Part shown: one piece after another, positions 51,480 through 59,258 of the stretch
Position numbering within the stretch: position 1 is the first letter of the stretch
Layout: each line of letters starts with the position of its first letter
NCBI GenBank assembly: GCA_963837485.1
Contig: CAWINP010000027.1
Span: 186,001-250,000 of the forward strand
Origin: Solirubrobacter sp963837485
GTDB taxonomy: Bacteria > Actinomycetota > Thermoleophilia > Solirubrobacterales > Solirubrobacteraceae
DNA length: 64,000 nucleotides
Direction: 5' to 3'
Made by a program: the position numbers and the translations under genes
Notes under the pieces: generated by a model
What the model was told of the DNA's origin: nothing
What the model saw: the letters and a program-made list of their open reading frames with translations, nothing else
Database searches by the model: none

Positions 51480-51876
51480 GGTCGCCCTCGCCCAGCGTCC
51501 ACTGCTCGGTCGCTGTCGCCTTGTAGAGGCGGAAGCGGGCCGGCGCGGTGACGTCTTCGAGCGTCCACTCCGGCAGGCCCTGGGCGACGGACCGCTCGTT
51601 GTAGACCTCGATGCCCTCGGTCACCTGCTCGGCCGTCGCCGTCATGTAGACGGCGGCGGCGTCGCCAGGGCTCACGCTCGAGTCGAAGATCACGATCGCC
51701 AGCTCGGGTCGCTCGGCCAGGTTGCGCGAGTGGCGCGCCTCGGGCTTCGACGCCCAATAGAACTCGCGGTAGTCAGCGTGGGCGAACCACACCGGCGACG
51801 CCCACGGGATCCCGCGAGCGTCGCTGGTGGAGAGCGTCATGTAGCGGTTGGCGATGATGATCTCGTTGACGTTCAT
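51451..51876 (-). CDS. pyridoxamine 5'-phosphate oxidase-family flavoprotein
   Basis: A 141-residue split-barrel protein: TLSTSDARGIPWASPVWFAHADYREFYWASKPEARHSRNLAERPELAIVIFD. This is the FMN- or F420-binding PPOX fold; the cofactor is not determined by the sequence. Members are small, cytoplasmic and often uncharacterised. The ATG at 51876 follows the family start. The gene overlaps the aldehyde dehydrogenase by 29 bases at its convergent end and is divergent from a secreted protein gene 19 bases away. Confidence 0.78.
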   Translation of the reverse strand: MNVNEIIIANRYMTLSTSDARGIPWASPVWFAHADYREFYWASKPEARHSRNLAERPELAIVIFDSSVSPGDAAAVYMTATAEQVTEGIEVYNERSVAQGLPEWTLEDVTAPARFRLYKATATEQWTLGEGDLRLLVRRTA

Positions 51877-51895
51877 GCGCGGCATGATGTCCCGC

Positions 51896-52252
51896 ATGAC
51901 TCGTCTTGCCTGCCTCGCGGTCCTCGTGGGAACACTCGTCGCGGCGGCGCCCGCCTCGGCCTCGGTCCTGATCTCGGCGATTCCGAAGCGGCTCGTGTGC
52001 GGCGACGCCATCAAGCCCGGCATCTGGGCACAGTCGGGAACGACGGGCAGTCGCCGCGTGAGCATCAAGGCGATCGACCGCCGCAGCGGCAAGGTCTGGT
52101 GGCGCAAGTCCGCGACGGCGCCGTTCAAGGACTGGCGCTACTGGTACCTGGCCTCCGGCATGGACGGTCAATGCGGGCCGACGACGATCGTTTACCGCCT
52201 CCACGGCCGCGACTCGAAGTTCAACGTCAGCTTCCGTCCCGAGCGAGGCTGA
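51896..52252 (+). CDS. small secreted protein
   Basis: A 118-residue exported protein. The signal peptide is MTRLACLAVLVGTLVAAAPASA, then a mature domain of about 95 residues with two Cys (RLVCGDAIKPGIWAQSGTTGSRRVSIKAIDRRSGKVWWRKSA and MDGQCGPTTIVYRLHGRDSKFNVSF) and a beta-rich pattern. I do not recognise it. The ATG at 51896 is chosen for the signal peptide. It converges on the gene at 52227 with a 26-base overlap. Confidence 0.62.
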   Translation: MTRLACLAVLVGTLVAAAPASASVLISAIPKRLVCGDAIKPGIWAQSGTTGSRRVSIKAIDRRSGKVWWRKSATAPFKDWRYWYLASGMDGQCGPTTIVYRLHGRDSKFNVSFRPERG

Positions 52253-52532
52253 GCGGCCCGTACGAGCCGATCGGGTCGCGCCGTACTTCCGGCTGCTCGG
52301 CGCAGCGCTCCTTGAGCCCGGCCTGGAAGCGCTGGAATGCCTCCACGGATGGGAGCGGCGCCGCGCCGTCGGTGAACGCCACGTGCGTGAACGTGTCGCC
52401 GTCGCGGAACGTGGCGTAGCTGAAGCCGGGTGGCTTGAGCTCGGCGAGCTCGGCGTAGACGGCGCGGACGAGCTCCGCGTTCTCCTCGGCGAGGCCGGGC
52501 TTGACGCGGTAGCGGATCAGGGCGGTGCTCAT
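52227..52532 (-). CDS. small dimeric alpha-beta barrel (ABM-like) protein
   Basis: A 101-residue protein: MSTALIRYRVKPGLAEENAELVRAVYAELAELKPPGFSYATFRDGDTFTHVAF. This pattern fits a stand-alone dimeric alpha-beta barrel, as in antibiotic-biosynthesis monooxygenases, but the actual activity is unknown. Its ATG overlaps the stop of the MFS gene by 4 bases, so the two are coupled. Confidence 0.62.
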   Translation of the reverse strand: MSTALIRYRVKPGLAEENAELVRAVYAELAELKPPGFSYATFRDGDTFTHVAFTDGAAPLPSVEAFQRFQAGLKERCAEQPEVRRDPIGSYGPLSLARDGS

Positions 52533-53947
52533 GATGCGGCTCCTTCCGGAACGGCGTGGGTGAGGGCGAGGGTCTTGCGGCGGCTCGGCAGCACGAGGCC
52601 GGCGATCGCTCCTGCGAGCGAGAGCGAGGCGGCGACGGCGAGCGCGGGCGTGAAGCCGTCGCTGAACTGCTGGGCGGTCGCGTAGCCGCCGGCGCCCGCG
52701 AAGACGGCGACCGCGATCGCGATCCCGAACACGCCGCCGAGCTCGCGCAGCATGCTGTTGGCGCCCGCCGCCTTGCCGATCATGCCGGCGGCGACGGCGT
52801 TGACGGCGGCGTTCTGCGCCGACGGGAGCGCCATCGAGACGCCGGCGCCGGCGACGATCAGCGCCGGGACCATCGTCAGGTAGTCCATGCCGGGACCGGC
52901 CGCGATGGCGATCCAGCCGAGCCCGACGGCCTGCAGCGCGAGGCCGGCGACCAGGAACGGGCGCTCGCCGAAGCGGTCCACCAGCGTGCCGGCGACCGGG
53001 GCGACGAAGAACAGCGTCGCCGTCCAGGGCAGCAGGCGAAGGCCGGCGCCGAGCGGGCCGTAGCCGAGCGAGGTCTGGAGGAACTGGGCGAGGAAGAAGA
53101 CGGCCGAGAACAGCGCGGCGAACGTCAGGAAGATCGCCGCGTTGCCCGCGCTGAACGCGCGCGAGCGGAACAGCGTCAGCGGGAGCAGCGGCGTCCGGGA
53201 GCGCGCCTCCCAGGCGATGAAGGCGGCCAGCAGCACGAGCCCGCCGGCGAGCGAGAGCACGACCTCGGGGCTGCCCCACCCGGCGTCGTTGCCGCGCACG
53301 AGGCCCCACACGACCCCGAGCGCGGCGCCGGTGATCAGCGCGAGCCCGCGCAGGTCGAGCGAGCGGTCGCCGCCGTAGCCCTCCGGGATGCGGGCGAGCG
53401 CGAGCGGCAGCGTGAGCAGGCCGATCGGGACGTTGATCCAGAAGATCCACTGCCAGGCGACGCCCTGCGCGATCGCGCCGCCGATCACCGGGCCGCTGGC
53501 CACCGACAGGCCGGTCAGGCCCTGCAGCGCGCCCATCGCCGCGCCGCGGCGCTCGGGCGGGAACGCGGCGCCGACGAGCGCGAGGCCGAGCGGCATCACG
53601 AACGCCGCGCCGGCGCCCTGCACCGCTCTCGCGGCGATCAACGTGCCGACGTTGGGCGCCAGCGCGCAGGCCGCGGAGGCGAGGCTGAACACGGCCAGCC
53701 CGAGCGCGAAACCGCGCCGGCGGCCGAAACGGTCGCCCAGCGCGGCCGCGGTCATCAGCAGCACCGCGAACGAGAGGTTGTAGGCGTTGACCGTCCACTC
53801 GAGCTGCTCGACGGTGGCGCCGAGGTCGAGCCGGATCGTGGTCAGCGCGGTCGAGACGACGAGCGTGTCGAGCGCGACCATGAAGGAGGCCACCGCCGCG
53901 AGGCCGAGGACCCAGCGGCGGGAGGATCTGGTGGCTTGGGTCGTCAT
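52529..53947 (-). CDS. MFS drug/proton antiporter (DHA2, 14 helices)
   Basis: A 472-residue pump with about 14 helices. It has the DHA2 motif LDTLVVSTALTTI (helix 1), motif A LGDRFGRRRGF, RAVQGAGAAFVMPLGLALV and GLSVASGPVIGGAIAQ (motif C). It is a paralogue of the pump at 48513 but distinct (compare VVLDVTIVNVALP with VALDTLVVSTALT). It is divergent from an ECF sigma gene across a 70-base gap that carries nested inverted repeats, which suggests joint control. Confidence 0.92.
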   Translation of the reverse strand: MTTQATRSSRRWVLGLAAVASFMVALDTLVVSTALTTIRLDLGATVEQLEWTVNAYNLSFAVLLMTAAALGDRFGRRRGFALGLAVFSLASAACALAPNVGTLIAARAVQGAGAAFVMPLGLALVGAAFPPERRGAAMGALQGLTGLSVASGPVIGGAIAQGVAWQWIFWINVPIGLLTLPLALARIPEGYGGDRSLDLRGLALITGAALGVVWGLVRGNDAGWGSPEVVLSLAGGLVLLAAFIAWEARSRTPLLPLTLFRSRAFSAGNAAIFLTFAALFSAVFFLAQFLQTSLGYGPLGAGLRLLPWTATLFFVAPVAGTLVDRFGERPFLVAGLALQAVGLGWIAIAAGPGMDYLTMVPALIVAGAGVSMALPSAQNAAVNAVAAGMIGKAAGANSMLRELGGVFGIAIAVAVFAGAGGYATAQQFSDGFTPALAVAASLSLAGAIAGLVLPSRRKTLALTHAVPEGAAS

Positions 53948-53952
53948 GCTGT

Positions 53953-54012
53953 GTTAGACCGGCGGGCTCCCGCGAATCCGCCGATGAATTCGCGGCGGAC
54001 CCGCCGTCTAAC
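53953..54012. promoter_or_regulatory. nested inverted repeats between MFS pump and ECF sigma gene
   Basis: The outer pair is GTTAGACCGGCGGG (53953-53966) and CCCGCCGTCTAAC (54000-54012), equal except for one base. The inner pair is CCGCGAAT and ATTCGCGG (53970-53977, 53988-53995). Each gene starts 5-6 bases after a GTCTAAC copy, so the two promoters are symmetric and likely read by the same factor. Confidence 0.6.
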
Positions 54013-54017
54013 CGGGG

Positions 54018-54887
54018 ATGAACCGCACCGCCGACGAACGCGCCCTGATCGCCGCCGCCCAAGCCGGCGACGAGCGCGCGTTCCGCGAGCTCGTGGACCC
54101 GTATCGCCGTGCGCTCGAGATCCACTGCTACCGCATGCTCGGCTCGATCCACGACGCCGAGGACATCGTGCAGGAGACGCTGATGCGCGCGTGGAGCTCG
54201 CTCGAGCGCTTCGAGCGCCGCTCGTCGGTGCAGACGTGGCTCTACCGGATCGCCACCAACGCCTGCCTGGACGAGCTCGAGCGCCGCCCCCGCCGCCCGC
54301 AGCCGTCGATCGATCCGTATCCCGACGACCGGATCCCGGAGAGCGAGGGCCCGGCCGCGCGCTACGCGCAGCGCGAGGGGATGGAGATCGCGTTCCTGAC
54401 CGCGATCCAGCGGCTGCCCGGCCGCCAGCGCGCGGTCCTGATCCTGCGCGACGTGCTCGGGTGGACGGCGGAGGAGGTCGCCGACCTGCTCGACTCCACC
54501 GGCACCGCGGTCCACTCCGCGCTCCAGCGCGCGCGGGCGACGATCGAGGGCGAGCAGCGCGCGGTCGCCCCCGGCGCGACGCAGCGCGACCTGCTGCGCC
54601 GCTACGTCGACGCCTGGGAGCAGGCCGACATCGACGCGCTGATCGAGCTGCTGCGCGAGGACGCCGTGCTGACGATGCCGCCGGAGCCGTCGGTGCACGG
54701 CGCCGCCGCGATCCGCGACTTCTTCACGCGCGTCCATCCCGGCGGGCCGCCGTCGGCCGCGTGGGCCAACGGCCGGCCGGCCGTGCTCCTGCGCGACCAC
54801 CGCGTGCTCGTGCTCGACGTCGAGGACGACCGGATCATCGCGATCCACGCGTTCGCGGATCCGGCCGTGCTGGCCGCGTTCGCGTGA
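54018..54887 (+). CDS. ECF sigma factor with SnoaL-like C-terminal domain
   Basis: A 289-residue sigma factor. Region 2 is RAFRELVDPYRRALEIHCYRMLGSIHDAEDIVQETLMRAW and region 4 is AIQRLPGRQRAVLILRDVLGWTAEEVADLLDSTGTAVHSALQRARATI. The last 110 residues (QRDLLRRYVDAWEQADIDALIELLREDAVLTMPPEPSVHGAAAIRDFF) are a SnoaL-like domain that may bind a small molecule and control activity. It is close to the SigG/SigJ-like actinobacterial groups. There is no anti-sigma gene beside it; it is divergent from an efflux pump and convergent with a second ECF gene 3 bases away. Confidence 0.92.
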   Translation: MNRTADERALIAAAQAGDERAFRELVDPYRRALEIHCYRMLGSIHDAEDIVQETLMRAWSSLERFERRSSVQTWLYRIATNACLDELERRPRRPQPSIDPYPDDRIPESEGPAARYAQREGMEIAFLTAIQRLPGRQRAVLILRDVLGWTAEEVADLLDSTGTAVHSALQRARATIEGEQRAVAPGATQRDLLRRYVDAWEQADIDALIELLREDAVLTMPPEPSVHGAAAIRDFFTRVHPGGPPSAAWANGRPAVLLRDHRVLVLDVEDDRIIAIHAFADPAVLAAFA

Positions 54888-54890
54888 GCG

Positions 54891-55535
54891 TCAGGCGGCC
54901 AGCGCGGTCGGCGCCCAGCCCTGCTGGGTGAGCTCGCGCCGCAGCCGCCGCCGGGCCCGGTGCTGGAGCGCGTGCACGGCGTCGACCGAGCGTCCGAGCT
55001 CGAGCGCGACCTCGTCCGGAGACATGCCGGCGAACAGCCGGAGCAGCATCACCCGGCGCTGATCGGCAGGGAGCGCGGCGAGCGCGGCGCGCAGGTCCGC
55101 CAGCCGCTCGCGGCCGGGCGGCTCGGCGGCCTCGGTCACCGCGTGGACCTCGGCGCGGGGGACGGAACGCTGCGACCGCAGGTGGTCGAGCGCGGCGTTC
55201 CGTGAGACGCGTAGAAGCCAGGCCGCGAAAGGGGTGGCGCCTGACTTGTAACGAGTCAGCGCCCGCGGCAGCTTCGAGAACACCTCGCTGGTGATGTCCT
55301 CGGCGTCGTGCTCGTCGCGCACGATGGCGAGCACGTAGCCGTACACGTTGTCCGCGTAGAGCAGGTAGAGCAACCGGAGCGCGTCGTCATCCCCTTCGCG
55401 CGCTCGCGCCGTCGCCGCGGCGACCAGACCTTCGGCGGCGGGCGGATGGCTGAGTTGACGGCGGCGCCGGTATCCCGACCGGGCCGCCGTCGCCTCCAGA
55501 CGGTCCGCCGCTCGGCGTACCGCCACCTGTCCCAT
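54891..55535 (-). CDS. ECF-family RNA polymerase sigma factor
   Basis: A 214-residue sigma factor. Region 2 is LLYLLYADNVYGYVLAIVRDEHDAEDITSEVFSKLPRAL, then TPFAAWLLRVSRNAALDHLRSQ. Region 4 is LRAALAALPADQRRVMLLRLFAGMSPDEVALELGRSVDAVHALQHRARRRL. No anti-sigma factor follows. The start is uncertain: the ATG at 55535 gives a basic N-terminal extension of about 45 residues (ending PPAAEGLVAAATARAREGD) before region 2. It ends 3 bases from the other ECF gene. Confidence 0.85.
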   Translation of the reverse strand: MGQVAVRRAADRLEATAARSGYRRRRQLSHPPAAEGLVAAATARAREGDDDALRLLYLLYADNVYGYVLAIVRDEHDAEDITSEVFSKLPRALTRYKSGATPFAAWLLRVSRNAALDHLRSQRSVPRAEVHAVTEAAEPPGRERLADLRAALAALPADQRRVMLLRLFAGMSPDEVALELGRSVDAVHALQHRARRRLRRELTQQGWAPTALAA

Positions 55536-55663
55536 TCCCTGAGAGATAGGCACTCCTGCCCCTTGTCCGAGCCTCCGCCATCCTTGACGGAGGAAGACAG
55601 AGCCTCCCACTCTGGCCGCGCCCGGTGAAGTCGGACATCTGTCCAGACGGCGCAGAAAAAGTG

Positions 55664-56728
55664 TCAATCCACCGAACACGCGGTTTCCCACGCGCGCTCG
55701 GCCAGCTCCGGGACGCCTCGCTCCAACTTGTCGAAGAACGGGTCGTCGGTCGTGCCCGCCAGCCGGCGCTTGTAGGAGCCCTCGAGGAAGATCGCCGACT
55801 TCCAGAGGGCCAGCGTGACGTACCAGCGCAGGTCCGACATCGAGCGCCCCGAGCGTTCCTCGTAGCGCGCCACCAGCTCCGCGCGGGTCGGGAAGCCCGG
55901 GCCGCGCGTGACCGGCGAGAGCCCGATGATCGAGCCCTCCGGATCGCCGCGCTGGGCCCACGTCGCCACGAGGTAGCCGACATCGGCGAGGGGATCGCCG
56001 ATCGTCGCCAGCTCCCAGTCGAAGATCGCCGCCAGGCGGCCGCCGGAGAACATCGTGTTGCCGAGCCGGTAGTCGCCGTGCACGATCGTCGCCGGGCCGG
56101 ACTGCGGGCGATTCGCGGCCAGCCACTCCGTCACCCGGTCGAGCACCGGCAGCGCCCGCGTGCGGTTGTGCTCCCACAGCCCGCCGAAGCGGCGCAGCTG
56201 GCGCTCGAGGTAGCCGGTCGGCTTGCCGTAGCCCTCCAGGCCGCAGGCGCGCCAGTCGGCGGCGTGGACCTCGACCAGCGCGTCGACCAGCTCCTCGCCG
56301 ATCGTCGCGCCGTCGGCGCCCGCGGGCAGCCGCGAGGTGATGACGTCGCCGCGGATGCGCTCCATGACGTAGAACGGCGCGCCGATCACCGACTCGGAGT
56401 CGCACGTGGCCAGCACGCGCGGCACGCGCACCGCGGTGTCCTGCACGGCGCGCAGCAGGAACGCCTCGCGCAGCACGTCGTGAGCCGACGGCGGCAGCGG
56501 CGGGCGCGGCGGCCGGCGCAGCACGTAGCGCTCGCGCACGAGGTAGGTGACGTTGGAGTGGCCCTCGCCGATCGGCTCGGCGTCGAGCGGCCCCGCGCCG
56601 AGCCCGCGCGCGTCCAGGAACGCCTCCAGCGGGCGGCGCACGAGCAGCGGCGGGAGCGCGAGCGCCGCGGCCTGCTCGAGCGTGTCAACGATGGCGGTCA
56701 AGCCGAGGATCGTAATCTTGGTCCGCAA
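55664..56728 (-). CDS. APH-family phosphotransferase (acyl-CoA-dehydrogenase-associated type)
   Basis: A protein of up to 354 residues with the aminoglycoside phosphotransferase/choline kinase fold. IGEGHSNVTYLVRERYVLRRPP binds nucleotide. The catalytic HGDYRLGNTMF (about 221) and metal-binding IFDWELATIGDPLADVGY (about 240) are intact. This subtype occurs with acyl-CoA dehydrogenases (ACAD10-like) and probably acts on a hydroxyacyl substrate; drug resistance is unlikely. The TTG start at 56728 is weak, and a GTG about 29 codons on (VRRPLEAFLDARG) is possible. Confidence 0.85.
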   Translation of the reverse strand: MRTKITILGLTAIVDTLEQAAALALPPLLVRRPLEAFLDARGLGAGPLDAEPIGEGHSNVTYLVRERYVLRRPPRPPLPPSAHDVLREAFLLRAVQDTAVRVPRVLATCDSESVIGAPFYVMERIRGDVITSRLPAGADGATIGEELVDALVEVHAADWRACGLEGYGKPTGYLERQLRRFGGLWEHNRTRALPVLDRVTEWLAANRPQSGPATIVHGDYRLGNTMFSGGRLAAIFDWELATIGDPLADVGYLVATWAQRGDPEGSIIGLSPVTRGPGFPTRAELVARYEERSGRSMSDLRWYVTLALWKSAIFLEGSYKRRLAGTTDDPFFDKLERGVPELAERAWETACSVD

Positions 56729-56806
56729 CCTGCGGCGTCGTCAGGCGTTTGCATTTATGCGGACCGGCTATCCCCATTCGAAGCGCCGTCCGCGCGCTCC
56801 CCACTC

Positions 56807-58180
56807 ATGCGACGACCACTACTTGCCATCCTGCCGCTGCTTGCCGCCCTGGCGCTCCCTGCCGGCGCGAGCGCGTCCTCCGGCCAGGTGACCACGTTCG
56901 AGGCGCCGCGCGAGCTGCTGAGCGCGGCCACGCGCGACACGACGCTCAACCGCATCACGTCGCTCGGCGTCTCCAACGTCCGCCAGCTCGTCTACTGGCG
57001 CGACTACGCGCCCGCGCCCACGAGCGCGGCCAAGCCGAGCTTCGACACGAGCGATCCGAACGCGTATCCGGCCGACACGTGGGACAACCTCGACGCGCTG
57101 ATCGCCGCCGCCAAGGCGCACGGCGTGCACGTGATGCTCACGCTCACCGGCCCCCCGCCGCGCTGGGCCGCGCGCGACTCCAAGCTCTCCTACCCCGACG
57201 CGAAGGCGTTCGGCGCGTTCGCGACCGCCGTCGGGCGCCGCTACGCGGCCGACGTCGACACGTGGTCGATCTGGAACGAGCCGAACCAGCCGCAGTTCCT
57301 GCTGCCGCAGTACGTGCACGGCAAGCCGGCCTCGCCGCGCATCTACCGCAAGCTCTACCAGGCCGCGTACGCGGGCCTGCGCGCGTCCAACCGGCAGGAT
57401 CAGATCCTGCTCGGGGAGACGTCGCCGCGCGGCAACCAGCACATCGTCGCGCCGCTCGCGTTCCTGCGCGGGACGCTGTGCCTGGACTCGCACTGGCGCA
57501 AGTCGAAGTCCTGCGGGGCGCTGCCGGCCGACGGCTACGCGCACCACGCGTACACGACGAGCGCGGGCCCGCGCTTCAAGCCGCCGTCGCGCGACGACGT
57601 GACGATCGGCGTGCTCGGGCGCCTGGTCACCGCGCTCGACAAGGCCGCCAAGGCCGGCGCGCTGCCGAAGGGCCTGCCGATCAACCTGACCGAGTTCGGC
57701 ATCCAGAGCGCGCCCGACAAGATTTCCGGCGTCTCGCTGGCCAGGCAGGCCGCCTACCTGGCCACCGCCGAGCACATCGCGTACGTCAACCCGCGCGTGG
57801 TCCGCTTCTCGCAGTACCTGCTGACCGACGACTCGCCGCGCACGTCGGGATACAAGTACGGCGGCTTCGAGAGCGGCCTGATCGCCTCCGACGGCAAGCA
57901 GAAGCCCGCCTACGACGGCTTCCGCCTGCCGCTCGCGGCCGAGACGTACGGCGCGTCGGACGTGCTGTGGGGCCTGGTGCGCCCGCTGCGCGCGCGCTCC
58001 AGCGTGACGATCCTGCACAAGCTCAAGGGCAAGGGCTGGACGGAGCTGCAGACGCTCGACACCACCGAGGTCGGGGTGTACGCGCTGCGGGCCAAGCACG
58101 TGTCCGGCCAGCTCTACCGCGTGCGCTGGACGGCTCCCGACGGCGCGAGCTACACCGGCCCCCCGATCGGATCAGGTTAG
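56807..58180 (+). CDS. secreted glycoside hydrolase (clan GH-A, GH39/GH5-like)
   Basis: A 457-residue exported enzyme. The signal peptide is MRRPLLAILPLLAALALPAGASA. A TIM barrel follows: LGVSNVRQLVYWRDYAP, GVHVMLTLTGPPPRW, then the acid/base Glu in WSIWNEPNQPQF (about 157) and the nucleophile Glu in PINLTEFGIQS (about 303). These are the two catalytic positions of clan GH-A. The C-terminal 80 residues are a small beta domain. The sugar is unknown. No transporter neighbours it. Confidence 0.83.
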   Translation: MRRPLLAILPLLAALALPAGASASSGQVTTFEAPRELLSAATRDTTLNRITSLGVSNVRQLVYWRDYAPAPTSAAKPSFDTSDPNAYPADTWDNLDALIAAAKAHGVHVMLTLTGPPPRWAARDSKLSYPDAKAFGAFATAVGRRYAADVDTWSIWNEPNQPQFLLPQYVHGKPASPRIYRKLYQAAYAGLRASNRQDQILLGETSPRGNQHIVAPLAFLRGTLCLDSHWRKSKSCGALPADGYAHHAYTTSAGPRFKPPSRDDVTIGVLGRLVTALDKAAKAGALPKGLPINLTEFGIQSAPDKISGVSLARQAAYLATAEHIAYVNPRVVRFSQYLLTDDSPRTSGYKYGGFESGLIASDGKQKPAYDGFRLPLAAETYGASDVLWGLVRPLRARSSVTILHKLKGKGWTELQTLDTTEVGVYALRAKHVSGQLYRVRWTAPDGASYTGPPIGSG

Positions 58181-58228
58181 GGTCTAGACCCGGTATCCCC
58201 CGGGTCGCCGCGATCCGATCCAGGATGC

Positions 58229-58561
58229 ATGCGAAAGCGGTGGACACGATGGGGCCTTCTGGGCCAGGAGGTGTGCGACGGCGCCGGCGTGCCGGTCGGG
58301 CTCGTCGTGGACACCTATCCCTTCGACGGCGGCGAGATCGAGCTCGTGGTCGTGCGCCTCGACGGCGCGTTCGGCGGGCGCCGGATGCTGCCGCTGCAGG
58401 AACTGTGGTTCGACGGCTTCGGCCTTCGCACCGCGTTCTCGACCTGGCAGGTCGAGGACTCGCCCGAGTTGAGCCACGGCCGGCACGCGGTCGAGGACCC
58501 GGAGCGGGCGAAGAGCTTCTGGCGCTTCGAAGAGCCCGCCACACTCGCGAAGGCCGCGTGA
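58229..58561 (+). CDS. PRC-barrel-like hypothetical protein
   Basis: A 110-residue soluble protein (WGLLGQEVCDGAGVPVGLVVDTYPFDGGEIELVVVRLDGAFGGRRMLPLQELWFDG). The strand pattern GxxVxDxxGxxVGxVxD is that of PRC-barrel domains, which bind RNA or proteins. It has no signal peptide. The ATG at 58229 is the first plausible start after the glycosidase gene, 48 bases upstream. It ends 45 bases from sixA. Confidence 0.62.
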   Translation: MRKRWTRWGLLGQEVCDGAGVPVGLVVDTYPFDGGEIELVVVRLDGAFGGRRMLPLQELWFDGFGLRTAFSTWQVEDSPELSHGRHAVEDPERAKSFWRFEEPATLAKAA

Positions 58562-58606
58562 ACGCCGCGCCGGCCCGGCGCGCAAGAACACTAACCTGAC
58601 GCGGCG

Positions 58607-59068
58607 ATGGCGCCGCAAGTATGGCTCTTGCGGCACGGCGAGGCCGTGCCGCACGACTCAAAGCCCGACGACGAGCGTGAGCTCACACCGCGTGGCCGAC
58701 GGCAGTCCGAGGTCGCCGGAATCGCGCTGGCCAAGCTCGGGCTCGAGTTCGCGGCGTGCTACACGAGCCCGAAGGTGCGCGCCGTCGAGACCGCGCAGCT
58801 GGCCTGCGAGGCGCTGAACATCGAGCCCGCGCTCGATCGCTCGATCGCCGGCGCGTTCAGCCGCGACGACGTGCTTGAGCTCCTGCACGCCCACGAGGGC
58901 GGCGACAGGGTGCTGATCGTCGGCCACGAGCCGTCGTTCTCCCAGGTGGTGCACGACTTCACCGGCGCGCGGGTCGACTTCAAGAAGGGCGGCGTCGCCG
59001 CGTTCCGCGCGTCCGGCGAGCTGATCGTCCTGATGCGCCCGCGCGAGCTCGAGGCGATCGCCGTATAG
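58607..59068 (+). CDS. sixA: phosphohistidine phosphatase (SixA family)
   Basis: A 153-residue histidine phosphatase. The catalytic RHG is residues 9-11 (VWLLRHGEAVPHDSK), with the second Arg in YTSPKVRAVETAQLA (about 57) and His in VLIVGHEPSFSQVVHDF (about 108). The short form without insertions fits SixA, which removes phosphate from phosphohistidine proteins. The TAG stop marks the left edge of a MITE-like element. Confidence 0.88.
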   Translation: MAPQVWLLRHGEAVPHDSKPDDERELTPRGRRQSEVAGIALAKLGLEFAACYTSPKVRAVETAQLACEALNIEPALDRSIAGAFSRDDVLELLHAHEGGDRVLIVGHEPSFSQVVHDFTGARVDFKKGGVAAFRASGELIVLMRPRELEAIAV

Positions 59069-59258
59069 GGGCCCGTTGAAGCATTCCGGTACGCCCGCTG
59101 CGGCGCATCCGCGGCGCCTCGAGCCACCCACGACGCTCACGTGCCAGAGGCACGTCCTGCCTCGCTTCGCTCGTCACCGCTTCGCTCGCTGTCGCGTGCG
59201 GCCCGAGGCATCCACGGCTGCACCCCATCGGTCGGACCGACCATGCTTCAACGAACCC
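59068..59258. mobile_element. MITE-like element between convergent genes
   Basis: Terminal inverted repeats CGTTGAAGCAT (59074-59084) and ATGCTTCAACG (59243-59253), each with GGGG or CCCC two bases further out, bound about 190 bases without a gene. The ends coincide with the stops of sixA and the M20 peptidase gene. Inside is a 7-base hairpin, ACGTGCC/GGCACGT (59139-59155), and repeated CGCTTCGCTCG. An 18-base part of the right end recurs at 2288. No transposase is present, so mobility is inference. Confidence 0.5.

Noticed and set aside
55664..56728. Aminoglycoside resistance gene
   Set aside because: Although the fold is APH-like, the motif context (IFDWELATIGDPLADVGY) is that of the acyl-CoA-dehydrogenase-associated subgroup, not of resistance enzymes.
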